Positions 21,943-34,670 of a stretch of DNA of 64,000 nt are shown in pieces (position 1 is the first letter of the stretch; every line of letters starts with the position of its first letter). Made by a program: the position numbers and the translations under genes. A model generated the notes under the pieces. That model saw only the letters and a program-made list of their open reading frames with translations, did not search any database and was not told the origin of the DNA. Source of the stretch: Zingiber officinale (taxonomy: Eukaryota > Streptophyta > Magnoliopsida > Zingiberales > Zingiberaceae); NCBI RefSeq assembly GCF_018446385.1, contig NC_056005.1:92842984-92906983 (forward strand). The letters are read 5' to 3'.

Positions 21943-22970
21943 AGATCCAAGCTCTAGTCATGACTTGAGGCACAGTTATGCCACCTAATCTAGGGAGGCA
22001 CACGCCCAAGCAGTGCCAAAAGTCATGACCGTGGTGGAGAAAACAAGGGGGTCGTGTGCCCCGTGTATTAAAGGGGGTTTTCTCCCATTTTCACATTATA
22101 TTTGGTTTAGGGTTCCACACTCATTCCTTGGGGAAGGGTTCTTCCCCTTTAAGGGAACCCTAGAAGCTTCATCTTCGTTGATCCGCACCATCGATTCTCC
22201 TCCAAAGTAAGAAAACACCTCCAGAGTAAGAAAACACCTCCAAAGATGTCAGACTTCAAGGATAAGTACTCTCTTCTCTCTATTTCTATATATTGAATTG
22301 TAGTTTGCTACTTTCTTCGTTCTTTGGTTGTATTCTTTTATAATGGAGTAGATTCTCTGATTCTTAGGATGTAGGGAGTAATTATGATATGTTATTGATG
22401 CATGAACTATGTATTTACTTGTTTCCTTATTCAATGAAGTGTTTATGGCTTGTTCTTGTATATTGTGCCTTATACATGTTTGACAAAATGTATGTTTGGT
22501 GTATGTATGTGGATTGTAGTGGATTGACCACCTTGTAAGAGGAGAAGTGCTAGATTGTATGACCACAGACCCATGTGACAAGGGGTAACTCTTTAAGCGG
22601 ACTTTCTAGAACGATTCTTTTACAAGTAGATCGATTTACTACAAAGGAGTATCTAATTAGAGTTTAAAAGGTTTCTCCCAAATTAATGTTAAGAAGTGAC
22701 TTGTGTAATCTAGAATTATATGGCCAAGGGGCTTTAGGGTAACCTTTTAACCAAACTTTCTAGGTTACCTCTTCTACTTAGTTGCATTAATCTAACATTA
22801 GAAAGTAAATTAGATAATTCTAGAATTGTATGATCGGGGAGGGGGCCTTAGGTTAACCTTTTAACCAGACTTTTTAGAGTTGATTCTGTACTTAACAGCG
22901 TTAGAACTTGGGTAATCTCTCCGATGTGATCTTCATGGGGTTGAGTCAAACTTTAGTTAGAAGCCCTACA

Positions 22971-25900
22971 ATGGAATCCGCCACCCTAGCAGTCTCACAC
23001 GGTCAGCCTCATGAGCATCTATGAAGAGGTAAATAGAGAAGTTGTAGTGGACCAGTGCAAGGGAGGGCTTTTTTCTCCAGCTTTGCCAAGATTTGAACCC
23101 TTATCCTATGGTAGCAACTCTACCCCGCACTAGCTGTCACACCCCAGGTAGTCCCTACCAGAAGAAATTTCGACAGCATCTCCCTTATACGGGTGACAAT
23201 ATGAAACTTTACTACAAGCCCTCCGGGCCACACAAACATCGGCCAACATAGCCGGAACAATAATAACAAACATAACTAACAATCCACGCAGTTTATATAT
23301 TTCAGCCTTCGGCTGACACAACCACGTAGTTTATATTTAAATAAGCCCTACTCCACTACAACGACGAAAAAACACAAACCCACAACAGGGAATCCAACGC
23401 AACGAAAAAATAAGTGTAGTAGGCCAAAACTCGATAAAAATCCTCGAGTACAATTACAAGTATATAGATCAACAAGTAGATCATCACAAAAACAAGGAAC
23501 CAAGTCCGTAAGCAGAAAATCATCACGACATGAAGTGGGGACTAGTGACTGGAATCTCCTGACGGCCTTAACCTGAAATAGATATAATCAATGGGGTGAG
23601 TCCAACCACTCAGTGAGTATCGGGCTGACATGCATAATAAGAAATAACTAATAGTAATAAATATGTGTACAGTCTCCTGGAGTAATGGAAAATGCAAAAC
23701 TATAAGAAAAGGAGAAATTGTACTCACCAGGACCTCTTATCAGAATAATAAGGTCGTCTGACCAAAGGTAACATGTCCCTTTATGCATGTCAAACATATG
23801 CATCCATCCAATATGCAGCAAATAAAATGCAGCAAACACAAGCAATAAATGCAATCATGCATATGATGCCAATGACATGTCCTGGTCACCCCTAACGCCA
23901 GTCAGCCATCTCACACACGATGGTGAGACCAAGTGGATAGGGCTATGACAACTGTGCACTCTGCCATCACTGCTCTTGATGAGTGATCGAGTGAACAGGG
24001 TGCTGTCAGAGTACACTTATCCTCCTACCCCAAATTATAAGTGGGGGAACTCAATGCTCTCATCTCCCTGAGACAATCCAGAGGAGGGATCCCTGCCGGC
24101 TACCGCGCTACGTCACCACGACTCATGAGCGGACCAGCGGAGCCTAACAGAGCAACCTGCTGCAACACACCCTGCCTAAATAAAAATCACTAACCCATGA
24201 GTGGTTGTGTGTGCAAATCCATGTTTGGCTATGTGCTCAACAATAATGGAGCCGACAATCGCTCAGCATGCAATCATGCGAGATGGTGCATGACACTAAG
24301 CATGAAAATCTTGACCATATCTACCTCTATAAAGCATGTACCAAAAATAAATGGATCAAATAAATAGATCTAGGTACACGGGTTAGATATGGTAAATTTC
24401 TAATCTAGTGTATCATAAGGCATGGTATGTCACTATCTCTATGAGTATAAATAATCATGGCAATAAACAAGAGGGTATAAAACAAAAATGTAGATAGAAA
24501 AAAGCATGCAACAGGTATCATGTAGTGATATACCAAAGCAAAGATAAACATAATTATTACTAGAAGCTATAACCTACTACGCATATCAACATAACATTAT
24601 CAAAAGAGATAAGTCAAGATACCTGTCTCAAAATATAGTGCGTACCAAAGGTAATCCCACGTAAGGTAGCTCGTCGCAAATCAGAGTCCTATAACAACAC
24701 CTTTAATTTAGCTACTACCACAAATATCAAATAGCTAAATCAAATTCTTATTTACCCGGAACCCTAATTCATTTCATAAAATCTCAATATAACTAATTAA
24801 ATCAGATCTAATCCGAAACTTAAATTAGATCCAACATTTTAACCCTAATTAAATATAACTCAACATTCAACTAGGGTTAATTTCCTTAACCCTAATTATT
24901 CCATTATTCAATTAGATTAACATCTATTCCTAATCTTTCCTAGCTTCAAATCTGTGTGCGCTATAACAAAAGAAATAATTTCTCTACTCCTTACCTCAAT
25001 TCACTAAACCACTCCTGTGATCCACAACCAGGTAGTTGCTGCCGGAATAGGGGTAGCTACTAAAAATCAAGAAGCACCCTACATTTCACTGTCCAGATCA
25101 AAATGGAACTCAAGAAATCATCACAGCCAACAACAACCTAATTCCAGAACAATCTGTGCACCTTACCTCTTCCTCTAATTACCTGTGAGGACTAAGGATT
25201 CCGATGACGTGCTGCTGGAACCTTATAGCTTCTATGGCAGCAGCCAAAATAAAACACCAAGGCAGATTAGCAAGCCATCGAGATGGAATTGGGTGCTTGG
25301 CTCTGCTCCCCAATGAGCACTTGATGTTCACGGTCAAATATCTAGAGCCGGTGACCAAGATCCAACCCGATGATGGCACTAGGCGTCAATTGAGGAAACC
25401 GCGAGGAAGAGGAAATGGCAACAGGGTGAGTCGGAGAGAAGTAAAAGAAGAAGAATAGGTCGAAGTAACTTACCCTAGGAGTCCTGAACGCCCTCCACTC
25501 CGACGATCAGGTGGCACCAGTTTGATCCAGTGGTGACGAATTAGAACTAGGGCAAAGGGTGCTGCGATGTCGGCATCAACAATCGGTTGGCAAATATGGC
25601 ACTAATCGAAGTGGCACCTAGCGGTCAGTGGCGTTGGAGATCGGAGTGGCGTCGGGCGACGATGGCCGACGTCAGGCCGTGGTGGCCGGTAGCGACACAG
25701 AAAGGGATCGGCGTCGCTAGGGCTTCAAGAAAGAAAGAATTGGGATGGTTGTGTGCGGCGGTGAGAGGAGGAGATAAGGAAGAGGAAGGGGAAGATGATC
25801 GGGTTCGACGCCGCATGAGGGAGAGGGAGAGGAATGAATCGGCGTCGGGTGAGGATGTAGGGTGCGCGTGAGGAAATAAAGAAATAAAGAAAAAGAAAAA

Positions 25901-26119
25901 TCAAACTTTTCCTCGCTTAAATATGGTAGCTTAAACATACTTTACCGTGACCCATTATTTATCCCTGTAACCTACATCATACGACCTCCGAAAAAGTTTC
26001 AAAAAATTTTTAAAAATTCCAAAAAATTCCATTAAGGTTATTCCTCTATTTAACCTTATTATTTAATTAATATTTGTTATCATATTTTACACTAGCCAAC
26101 TCAACCCTACCCCGAGGGC
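22971..26119 (-). mobile_element. tRNA-derived SINE, split by a solo LTR
   Basis: Pieces 26119-26097 and 23134-22971 (minus strand) join into about 187 bp. The join restores an RNA polymerase III A box TGGCTAGTGCGG; the B box is GGTTCAAATCTTG about 45 bases further on. A 17-bp direct repeat TAGTTAGAAGCCCTACA flanks the pair at 22954-22970 and 26120-26136. That length fits a target duplication from LINE-type insertion. The head reads GCCCTCGGGGTAGGG. No clear poly(A) tail is visible. Confidence 0.75.
23135..26091 (-). repeat. Gypsy-type solo LTR, 2.96 kb
   Basis: In minus orientation it starts TGTAAAATATG and ends GGGGTGTGACA, with an exact 5-bp duplication CTAGC at 23130-23134 and 26092-26096. 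It is the reverse-orientation relative of the LTR starting at 61842; the shared part is clearest between 23860-24300 and 63500-63950. No internal domain is present. Family assigned only as Ty3-like, by length and ends. Confidence 0.85.
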
Positions 26120-26415
26120 TAGTTAGAAGCCCTACAAAAATGTAAACATGGAGATAAGAAAATGAACAATGTATAGGAACATTAACAAGCAACATAGTGA
26201 AATTGAACTCCTAGAATCATTTATCCACCAAACCAATTCTCCTCTCTTTCTCTCTCTTTATTAATCTCTCTTCCTAGCATTTGTAAACCAACCCTCGATT
26301 GTCTAGATAATTTACTATGCGAAGTTAACTAGTGCTTAATCAACAATTCCTGTGGAATCGATATTTTTATTACTTGACGACAATCGTGCACTCGCAAATT
26401 GTACAACCGTAGGAA

Positions 26416-28555
26416 TGGGAAAGAAAGTCCTAGTCAATGGGATTGAATAAGGAAGTCCTGGTCGGTAAGATTAGGTAGAATACTTGGTAGATCGAGGACA
26501 CCAAGAATGAAGTCTAGATGAGTCTAGAGGATCGGACGTCTAGTAGGTCGATGGATCTGGAGGACTATATAGAGAGGAAGTCCTAGGGGTCAGAGAATTG
26601 GATGGCAAGCTGGAAGTTCAAACAGGTCTAGAGGACTAGATGTTTGGTAAGTCATATAAAATCTCCTAATTCGAGGAGTAGGTGAGGGCATGTACCTTTG
26701 AAAGGAAACAATATGAGTCGATCTGACCTAGAGTTTCACTGGAAATCCAAAAGTCAGAATCAGGCAGTCCCGATACTGTCAAATTATTAATACTATCTTT
26801 ATTATGCTATTGTGCTTACTTTGTGATGCAGGTGTAAGTACTCGGGTTGGTTTTGATGTGATCAATTAAGTTAAGTTAGACTCTACATCATTTGATGTCT
26901 TGTGTTTAAGTGTGTAAGGACTTAGGAACATAGGAAATCGAGCAGAAGACGCGGCAAGTAGAAGGATAACATGGGAAGTGAGTCGATGGGCTTGGTGCAT
27001 TCGAGGGATGACGAGCTACGGAAGAGTACACCAGCGGACGAGAAGGACACGCGCGACACTTTCAAGGGACGAGAATCTAGAGCAAAAGACTGCTTGAGGA
27101 GAAGACTATAGTTGGGTTTCGGGTGAGCTTAATCTAGATGGTTAGAGAATCACCCAAGCGACCAGAATAGTCAAACAAGTCAACATGAAGTTGAATTGTC
27201 CAAGCACTCGGACTCCAGATGCCCAGACCATGTTTGGGTGCTCTAACCACCTTGGGGCAGTACAGGCGCCCCATCAAGATGTTGCTATGAGGATAACATT
27301 CAGAGTCCATGTCAGCAAAACTCCACGCACTTGAACCATGCCCAGGCACTTGGGTATCGAGAAAATCCTATCATGAAGATGTTGCGAGCAGTTGCGAAGC
27401 AAATAAGGTGCACCATTGGGGGCGCCCGGACTTGCTCCAGGCGCTCGAAGATGCCACATTAGCCAATGGATAAATTCAACCAGTAGACTATAAATAGAGT
27501 CATGGTCCTAGAATTTATTTCTATTTTTATATTTCTACGCTTTTAATGCTATAAAAGGCTACTCTGCCTTCCTCAAAAGGAGATCTTTCTATTGAAGCTT
27601 TTATTACTTTAGATTAGCAACCTTCCCAGTTACAAACTAAGTAAATTTTGACTCGTCTTTAATTTATATTTATTATTTCTTAACTAACTTGTGTTTATCT
27701 TTGCTATATTTGGAAAGCAAAAGAAAATTGTAATCTAACTTGTAAGCTATTCACCCCCCCCCTCTACCTTTAACCAGTCTCAATTAGACCTATAGCAGGA
27801 ATTAAAGCTGTGAGTTGGGTCTTTGGGTGCCCAGAGTGAACCCAAGCGATTGGAGGTCCAGGCATCCCGAGTGGGTCTAGGCGCTTAGATAGACCCAAAC
27901 CCAGCTACCCGTGCAGCTGAGGTGACACAGTATGATTGGCTTGCATATGTCAACTTCCTAGCGCCCAGGAGGGATCCAAGCATCTGAAAAAGAATAAAGG
28001 TGACTCAGATAGAGTTTTACTTAGGTACAACCACTTCAACAATGAAGGTACGCAGAGGTTGTCCAGGCGCCTTGAGTTGGATAATTCAGCAATGAAGGTG
28101 GATCAGATAGGTCTTGGTCGAGGCACTTGGAGCTGGTACAAGTGCCTGGAATGACCTATAAAACAAGATTTTGACCAACTACTCAATATTAATCATTCTA
28201 TACTCAAACGATCTCCATGTTGCTGCAAAATTCTATTACAATGCTGAAACATCGCACAGACAACAATGCTCTCTTTCAGATCTCCTTTTGTTGTAGGTAT
28301 ATTTTTTTTTATTTTGTTAATTGTATTACATATTCAAATGCTTGTACTTGATGAATTGATAGTGGATTTCTCAACGAAAGTCATTAACGATAACGGAACT
28401 TGGACTAGTAGCACAGACTGTGGACTAAGTAAAAAAGAAAATATGTTAGCATTGTGTTTAATTTATTATTCTGCTGCTATCACTCAAATTTTTAAAAAAT
28501 GTGAAAAAAAATGAAATGCATTATTCACCCCTTCTAGTACTTCTTCGATCCTATA
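26416..28555 (+). repeat. Element D 5' LTR, remaining pieces
   Basis: Pieces 26416-26832 and 27795-28555 align in order with 51260-51700 and 51710 to about 52533 of the 3' LTR. They are separated by the solo LTR at 26833-27794. The end at about 28555 is set by the primer site. Confidence 0.75.
26833..27794 (+). repeat. Solo LTR of the LTR1 family, 962 bp
   Basis: Starts TGTAAGTACTCGGGTTGG and is collinear with the LTRs at 17864 and 20955, including the CTATAAATAGAG box at about 27487 and the TTCACCCCC block near its end. Exact 5-bp duplication GCAGG at 26828-26832 and 27795-27799. Confidence 0.9.
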
Positions 28556-28557
28556 AT

Positions 28558-28569
28558 TAGTATCAGAGC
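28558..28569 (+). other. Element D primer binding site, mutated
   Basis: Reads TAGTATCAGAGC followed by GGGGTCGC. It is the usual TGGTATCAGAGC with one G-to-A change. Confidence 0.75.
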
Positions 28570-28731
28570 GGGGTCGCTATGAATTGATGCAACCACTGTT
28601 CAAGCTAAATCTTTTTCTTTTCTTATTTTTTTAATTTTGAGTCAGAATTGGTGCAATCACCTCTTCTAACAAATCTTTCAGTTCTTTTGTAATTGCTCAA
28701 AATTAGTACAACAGCTCTTGAATCATTCTTC

Positions 28732-28734
<3 letters not shown>

Positions 28735-28794
<60 letters not shown>
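28735..28794. repeat. (TA)n microsatellite
   Basis: About 30 pure TA units in the untranslated leader of element D's gag. Confidence 0.98.
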
Positions 28795-28795
<1 letters not shown>

Positions 28796-28868
28796 TCCCG
28801 CATTACTAATCTAAAATTAAGTCTTGACACATTTCTTTTGATTTTTTGTGCAAGATTTTATCTTCTAC

Positions 28869-30300
28869 ATGGCCCATCAAGAAGGTTACGGTACCACTCA
28901 TCCACCTCTCTTCTCCGGTGAGGACTTTGACTATTGGAAGGGGTGAATGGAGTACCACCTCAAAACTTAGGTGAAGATGTGAATCGTGATTTAAATTAGA
29001 TTCACACTCACCACAAAAAATGTAGAACCTCTCCCCATGACAAATGGGAAGCACTAACAAAGAAGAATGTCGAAGTCGATGCTAAGGCAACTCAAACTAT
29101 ATAATACACCCTAACCAAAGAAGAATTGAACCAGATCAAACCTTTCAACAATGCTAAAGAACTATAGAAAAAATTAATCGAACTACACGAATGCGCCTCT
29201 GACATAAAAGTAAGTAAAAGGACTTAATTTTAAATAAATTATATAATATTAAAATACAAGAAGGAGAATCGGCAAACCAGCTTCACACCTAAATCCACTA
29301 TTTGCTCAATGATCTCAACTCAATTGGACAACAAGTAGAAACCATGACATTATCAAGTATACCCTCAACACATTACTTTGAAATACCTTGTGGGCATCTA
29401 TGATAGATGCATACAAAGTTACCAAGGATCTTTCAAATTTTAGATTACACGAGTTATTTTATGAATTTGAGTTACATGAGCAAACTAATGCATTCCCTGT
29501 TAAGAAAGGTATCACTGATTACAGATAACATCAAGACTAAGGAATCAAGGAAAAAGTACCGAACCAAACCCAAATAATCATTTTCAGAAGATGATAATGA
29601 AATCACCGCCGAGCTAGTCAACTTAGTTCGGAAGCTATATAAAAAGAAGAAGAGATTCACCAAATGCAAGATCAGGAAGGTGATACAAACAAAGACCAAG
29701 CAGATGAGTCCAAACCCAACTACAAAAGGTAAGTTAGAAATGGCTTGCTATGGATGCAACAAAAACAAGCACTTCAAGGTGGAGCATCGAAATCTAAAAG
29801 AAGCAAAGAACAAAGAAGATACTGAAAGCAACGTGGGACGAATTCTCGTTAGAAGACTTAGGAGAAGAAGAACAAGCTCAAGCGAGCTTCCTTGCATTGC
29901 CAGCACAAGAACAAGTGGTTGAATTCAAGTTCGAGCTTGAATCTGAATCCGAATCTAAAGCTGACTTCGAGAGAAGACACAAATCAGTATTCATTTCAGA
30001 CGAACCAAACAATGAGGTATACTCTCCTTTGGTCAAAAGATTATACGATATGGTTGTTGTTTAATGTAAAAATTAGCCAAATACAATGTCCAAGTTAAGT
30101 CACTCTAAAAGAAGATAAAAACCCTTAATAAGGAGACTAATCCAAGTTCTTTGACTGAACAAGTTTAAAGTGAAACTTCAACTCAAGTCCAACAACTTAA
30201 GGAAAAAATTCCACTCTGAAAGTTCAAATAAAAAAAACTTAAATAATCATTGGAATGATTCACTTTTGGTTCTAAAATTTTTGATATGATACTTGGAAAA
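28869..30300 (+). pseudogene. Copia gag of element D
   Basis: Starts MAHQEGYGTTHPPLFSGEDF, closely parallel to the gag at 10249-8828. Later blocks are TLWASMIDAYKVTKDLSNFR near 29390, a zinc-knuckle remnant CYGCNKNKHFKVEH near 29746 with the last Cys replaced, and FGSKIFDMILGKQR near 30270. Many stops and frameshifts are present, so it is more decayed than its relatives. After gag the element has the family's conserved untranslated block and an AT-rich stretch, then the CACTA-2 insertion. Confidence 0.8.
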
Positions 30301-31424
30301 CAAAGGGTCATATACAATCAATCTAGATTAGGATATAAGGCTAAGACTTATTTCAAATCATATATATATCAATTGTAAATCGAACTACTAGAAATCAAGT
30401 CCCAACATGAGTTCCTAAATCAAACTTGATTAATCAAGTTAAACCAAACAATATTGGATCCCCAAGGGTCAAATTCATTACTTAGATAGATCTTATCAAG
30501 TTTATGATCGAGGGGGAGTCAATATAAAAATTATTTTAATTATTAGATAAACTTGCATAATTATTTGATTTACAACTTTCTTTACATGCTTATTTTTATG
30601 CTTGATTTAGAACGGTTTGATAAAGATTTGGGCATGATTGAGACTTGCCTAATCTATTACTAGGGTAGAGTGAGATGATAGTATGTTAGGAAAGCTTGGT
30701 CTACTTAGTCAAGTTGAACTAACTGAAGCTATCTCGCCACATCCTAGACTAGTTAGACCAAGGTTTCTCAATTGATTAGTTAAGTGTACAATTTCTTAAA
30801 AATACTTTGCCTAGAAAGTGGTCGTTACTCTGATACCTAAGAAGACTTCTGTGTCTCGCCATGACTTGGAAGCTAATTTTCAAAATGTGCACTTAGATAA
30901 TCAATGGTTAAACTTGAATCTAACAAAAAGTCAATCAATCTTTAGACTTCAAAACAAACTAATAAAGAAAAAATTGAAAACTCTCTCACAAAACTTGTGA
31001 GGTTCCCTATTTGAAAACCTAGAAATGGGTTAGATGGACTTAACTAAAAATTAGTTTAATTAATCTAATTCACTCAATTAATTAATTAAAACTTAATAAA
31101 ATTAAACAAAATTAATATAATTAAAACTTAATAAAAGTTAATTAAATTAAACCCTAACTAATTAATTTAACTTAAATTAATCCAAAACTAAATTAAAGTA
31201 ACTTAAATACTAAACTCATATCAAACCCAAATAACTTGACTTATTTTAACCTCAATTTAAATTTAACCCAAGTTAAACTAATCATCAAAACTAAGTCTTA
31301 TCAATTTAATTAAAACTTAAGCCAATTAATTTGGTAACCTAAATAAATCTTAATCAATTTTAAAACAACTTTAATTACTTTTAAAAAACCTAATTAAACA
31401 CTTAATCCAAAATGGTTAAACTTA
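30301..31424. other. Untranslated part of element D between gag and the CACTA insertion
   Basis: Carries the family signature near 30720-30860 (ATCTCGCCACATCCTAG, then CCTAGAAAGTGG) and an AT-rich TTAATTAA-type stretch at 31020-31400. No gene. Confidence 0.6.
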
Positions 31425-31944
31425 CACTATAACAAAAACGCTAAAAGACAATGGATTTTATCCGTTGTCTTTGTCATTTAAAAATTATTGTAATTGATAT
31501 TGTTGTTAAAAGTGAGTTCAACGATAATAGTTTTAAACCATTATTTTTTAATACCAAAGATAATAGTTTCACAATGATTTTAAACTGTTACCTTTTAACA
31601 CCAAAGACAATAGTTTTGCAAGTTTTAAAAATCATTATCTTTGAACACGATAGATAGCAGTTCTACAACGATTTTAAACTGTTGTATTTTAATACCAATG
31701 ACAAATAGAAGATAAATGAAAACTAAATCTAATTTAATCAACAACATATTATTAAATAAATAACAAATATAAGTATATAAATTATTATCCTTGCACTTCT
31801 ATAACAAACATAATTACTCGCAGACAAAGAAATTTTAATTAAGAGACACTCAAGATTATTCCTCTCAACTACATCTTATTGCATGAACTTAAAGGAATCT
31901 TGGTAGATGCTACTTATCCTCCTACCTTGAATATTCTTTACTCA

Positions 31945-32105
31945 TTGGCTTTAAACATCTTCTCACTTAAATTCTAAAATTTTCTTGCTAGTTCTTTGTC
32001 CTTGGTGTAGTTACTCATATTCTCCTCATTGCAATCATCGAAGTACTTACCACTCATACCCTTGAGGTTCGGATGTAGTGTCACATAGTATGTAGTTGTT
32101 GCTTT
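31945..32105 (-). pseudogene. Captured exon of a short-chain dehydrogenase (TIC32/RDH-like)
   Basis: After an acceptor ATTACAG the minus strand encodes KATTTYYVTLHPNLKGMSGK, then YFDDCNEENMSNYTKDKELA. This matches the C-terminal region of plant TIC32-like short-chain dehydrogenases (ATT-YVALHP-VKG-SGKYF-D-NE pattern, recalled). A frameshift follows at about 31960. Catalytic exons are absent. Confidence 0.6.
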
Positions 32106-32221
32106 CTGTAATCATCCATACAAATTTATTATCGTCTCATTCCCTGAATCATTTAGAAATTTATAAGAAATAAAAACAATAGAAATATCATATATCTTTT
32201 CATAGTGCACATGAAACTTAC

Positions 32222-32291
32222 CTCTAATTGTTCTTGAAGTCGTTTTTGCACCTCCATCTATATTTTGAGTGCTTCAGTAATTTACATCCCA
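32222..32291 (-). pseudogene. Captured exon of a MYB-CC (PHR1-like) factor
   Basis: The minus strand encodes ITEALKI, a stop, then MEVQKRLQEQLE, followed by a perfect donor GTAAGT. This is the coiled-coil/LHEQLE box of the MYB-CC family of phosphate-response regulators. Both stop codons (TAA, TAG) are at positions where the family has Gln, so they fit CAA/CAG-to-TAA/TAG changes. Confidence 0.7.
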
Positions 32292-33308
32292 CTGATACAA
32301 GAATATGATAGTCAAAAAGAAAATTTTTTATTTAAAAAAATAGTAGATAAAATAAAATTTTACACAAGTTATCATTAATCTATTAAAATGAGTTAGATGT
32401 GTAGCAAAACAAAACAAGTAGTAACATAGCAACAAGAATATTCACTCAAAAAAAGAGTGAAGATAAAAAAAGGAGAAAAAAAGGGGTGAAGGTATAAACT
32501 ACATTATTATTTTCTATGAAAAATAAGGAAATGTATTACTCATAAACTCATGAAGTGCTTTCAAGTTCAGAAATCAAGTCCCTTGCATCTTTTCTTTTAG
32601 ATATTATGCATCCATGAACAATAAATATTAGATTGAATCAAGTCCCCTGCATCTTTTGTAATTAACATAACAATTTTCATAGATAAGTAATGTATAAATT
32701 TCCAAGTGGCATATCCAAATAGACATCTTTAATAACAAGCTTAAGTTTATCTACAATGAAAACAAACAAAAAAGTTGGTATAAAAACTAATAAAATCAAT
32801 GGCTTAGAAAGATCTAAAAAATCCATAAAAGTAGTTAGATGATTACCCTCTTTTGATATTGAGAATTTAACTAACCTTCTCTTTCCTAATAAAACACCCC
32901 TTGACCAAACTAATACTTTGAAAAATTTCTTGAAGAAGTAGTTCTGTAACTTGAAGATGAGCATTGCCTACATAGTTGCAATGTAGTTATATTATAGAGG
33001 AGGCAAATCAATTAGATTCAATCACATTATTGAACAAAAAATTTCAAATTTGCAAACACAATGAGCAAAACCCTAAATATGTTTATTGATTGCAAAGATT
33101 CAAGGACAGTAACAGTATCAATATAGTTAAACATAATAAGAGATTCCCATAAAAGAAGAGAGTTATATGCTTGATTACTTGTTTTGAAAGGTCATTAAGA
33201 AACATCATTAATTATATGACTATGGAAACAAATATAAGAGCTATCAAAATATATAAAAAAATGGAATTGTGAAATAATAACTAAACAAAGAACAAGGTAA
33301 CCATGAAC
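32292..33308. other. Interior of CACTA-2, no gene recognised
   Basis: A minus-strand stretch at 32880-32970 (GNAHLQVTELLLQEIF) may be a further captured exon, but I cannot name it. The rest is AT-rich. Confidence 0.4.
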
Positions 33309-33313
33309 TAATG

Positions 33314-34665
33314 TGTCGGATCATAGACACGTATGAGGGGGATGAATCATGTGTATTTTAAAACTTATTCTTTTTCGGTTTTATAAAAATCAAGTGCGCA
33401 GTAGAATAAAACTAAATAAAAAATAGAACTGAAAAAGCGAAAACAACACGGTCAGTTTACTTTAGTTTGGAGCCTTTGGTGACTCCTATTCCGAGACCCA
33501 GGTCCCTTGGACCTATCGATGATCAATCCACTAATATCCCCTATCAATAAACTTATGGTAGAGTAATCGAGTATAAATAAAGAAATAGGAAAGTATAACA
33601 ACCCTACACTTTCCTTAGGAATAAAGTAAATGACTTTTAAAATAAACGTTACCCAATACAATGATGTCGAAGTGTGGAAGCTTAGGTGTTGGCATTGGTC
33701 TGCGGGTAGCATTCAGATGTAGACTAGTAGTAGAACAGAAACGACGTGACAACGTAGCAGTAGAACAGTCGAGGAATCGTGTAGAAGATCTGTGTATTGA
33801 GGGTTGCTGTTGACCTCCTATAAACAATGTTAGAGACATCTCCAATAGCCCGAGGTGCCTCTAACAATGGTTATCCGATCTGCAGTTGTTGATTTTTATC
33901 TATGTGAGGGTGCCTCCAACTCACTCTGAGATGTCTCCAATACGGTCTGAGGTACCTCCAATGCACTCCAAGGTGCCTCCCCATAGTGAAACTCTATCCT
34001 CAAACTTTATTCGCATGAGGGTGCCTCTACCCTATTGAGGGCACCTCCACCTTATCCAGGACACCTTCATCTAACTCCAAGGCGCCTCCCCTCAACTCCA
34101 AGCCATCTTAGATACTGTTCATTTGAGACTCATTTTTGCATTTAGCTCTTGTAAAAGCCAATTAGTCCAAATAAAAAATATATCCTACAAAATAAAATTA
34201 GCACAATAAAAATAAGATAGTATTATTAATTAAATCATGTCTTACCAAGACCAGGATCTAGTCATGGTCTCAGCTTAGACTTCCAAAATAGCTCTAAGTT
34301 GAACCAGCACTTACAATCCCATTGAGACTTGTCCTCACTAGATCACTTTTCTCCAATGTTTACCTTACTTACCATTGTAGATTTATTGACTTTTGACTCA
34401 CTAGGACTACATGTCAGATGCTCTATTTGAATTTCAGCCAATTGTCAGGTCCTGTGGATCCAACTGAACTTCTTGTCAGTATCAATCTATTTGGTCTTCC
34501 CGCACCAGTTATCAACCTAACTGGACTTCAACCCAGTGTTAGGTCCCATCAAGCCTTTCAATCTTATACACTTGGTAAATATATTAGAAAATATAACATA
34601 TAACTTTAATCCATTTGTCATTCATCAAAACTTAAATTTGGCCATCGGTGTTAACTACACTAACA
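33314..34665 (-). repeat. Solo copia LTR, 1352 bp
   Basis: Same family as the LTR at 10500-11762. In minus orientation it starts TGTTAGTGTAG and ends GATCCGACA. Exact 5-bp duplication TAATG at 33309-33313 and 34666-34670. It carries the same series of GGTGCCTCC/GGCGCC motifs. Confidence 0.9.
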
Positions 34666-34670
34666 TAATG

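Larger units (their letters stand above)
17421..26415 (+). mobile_element. Athila-like gypsy solo LTR with nested insertions
   Basis: Pieces 17421-17863, 21943-22970 and 26137-26415 join into about 1.7 kb. The right end contains GGAATCGATATTTTTATTAC followed by a TTGACGACAATCGTGCACTC-like stretch, which is typical of Athila LTR 3' ends (recalled, not searched). A TATTAAAGG promoter-like box at about 22067 follows many CGTGTG/CACACG motifs. Flanks GTATG and GTAGG match at 4 of 5 positions, but the exact right end is uncertain. No internal gypsy sequence is present, hence solo. Confidence 0.55.

Noticed and set aside
28718..28921. Open frame with a Tyr-Ile repeat
   Set aside because: It is produced by the TA microsatellite.
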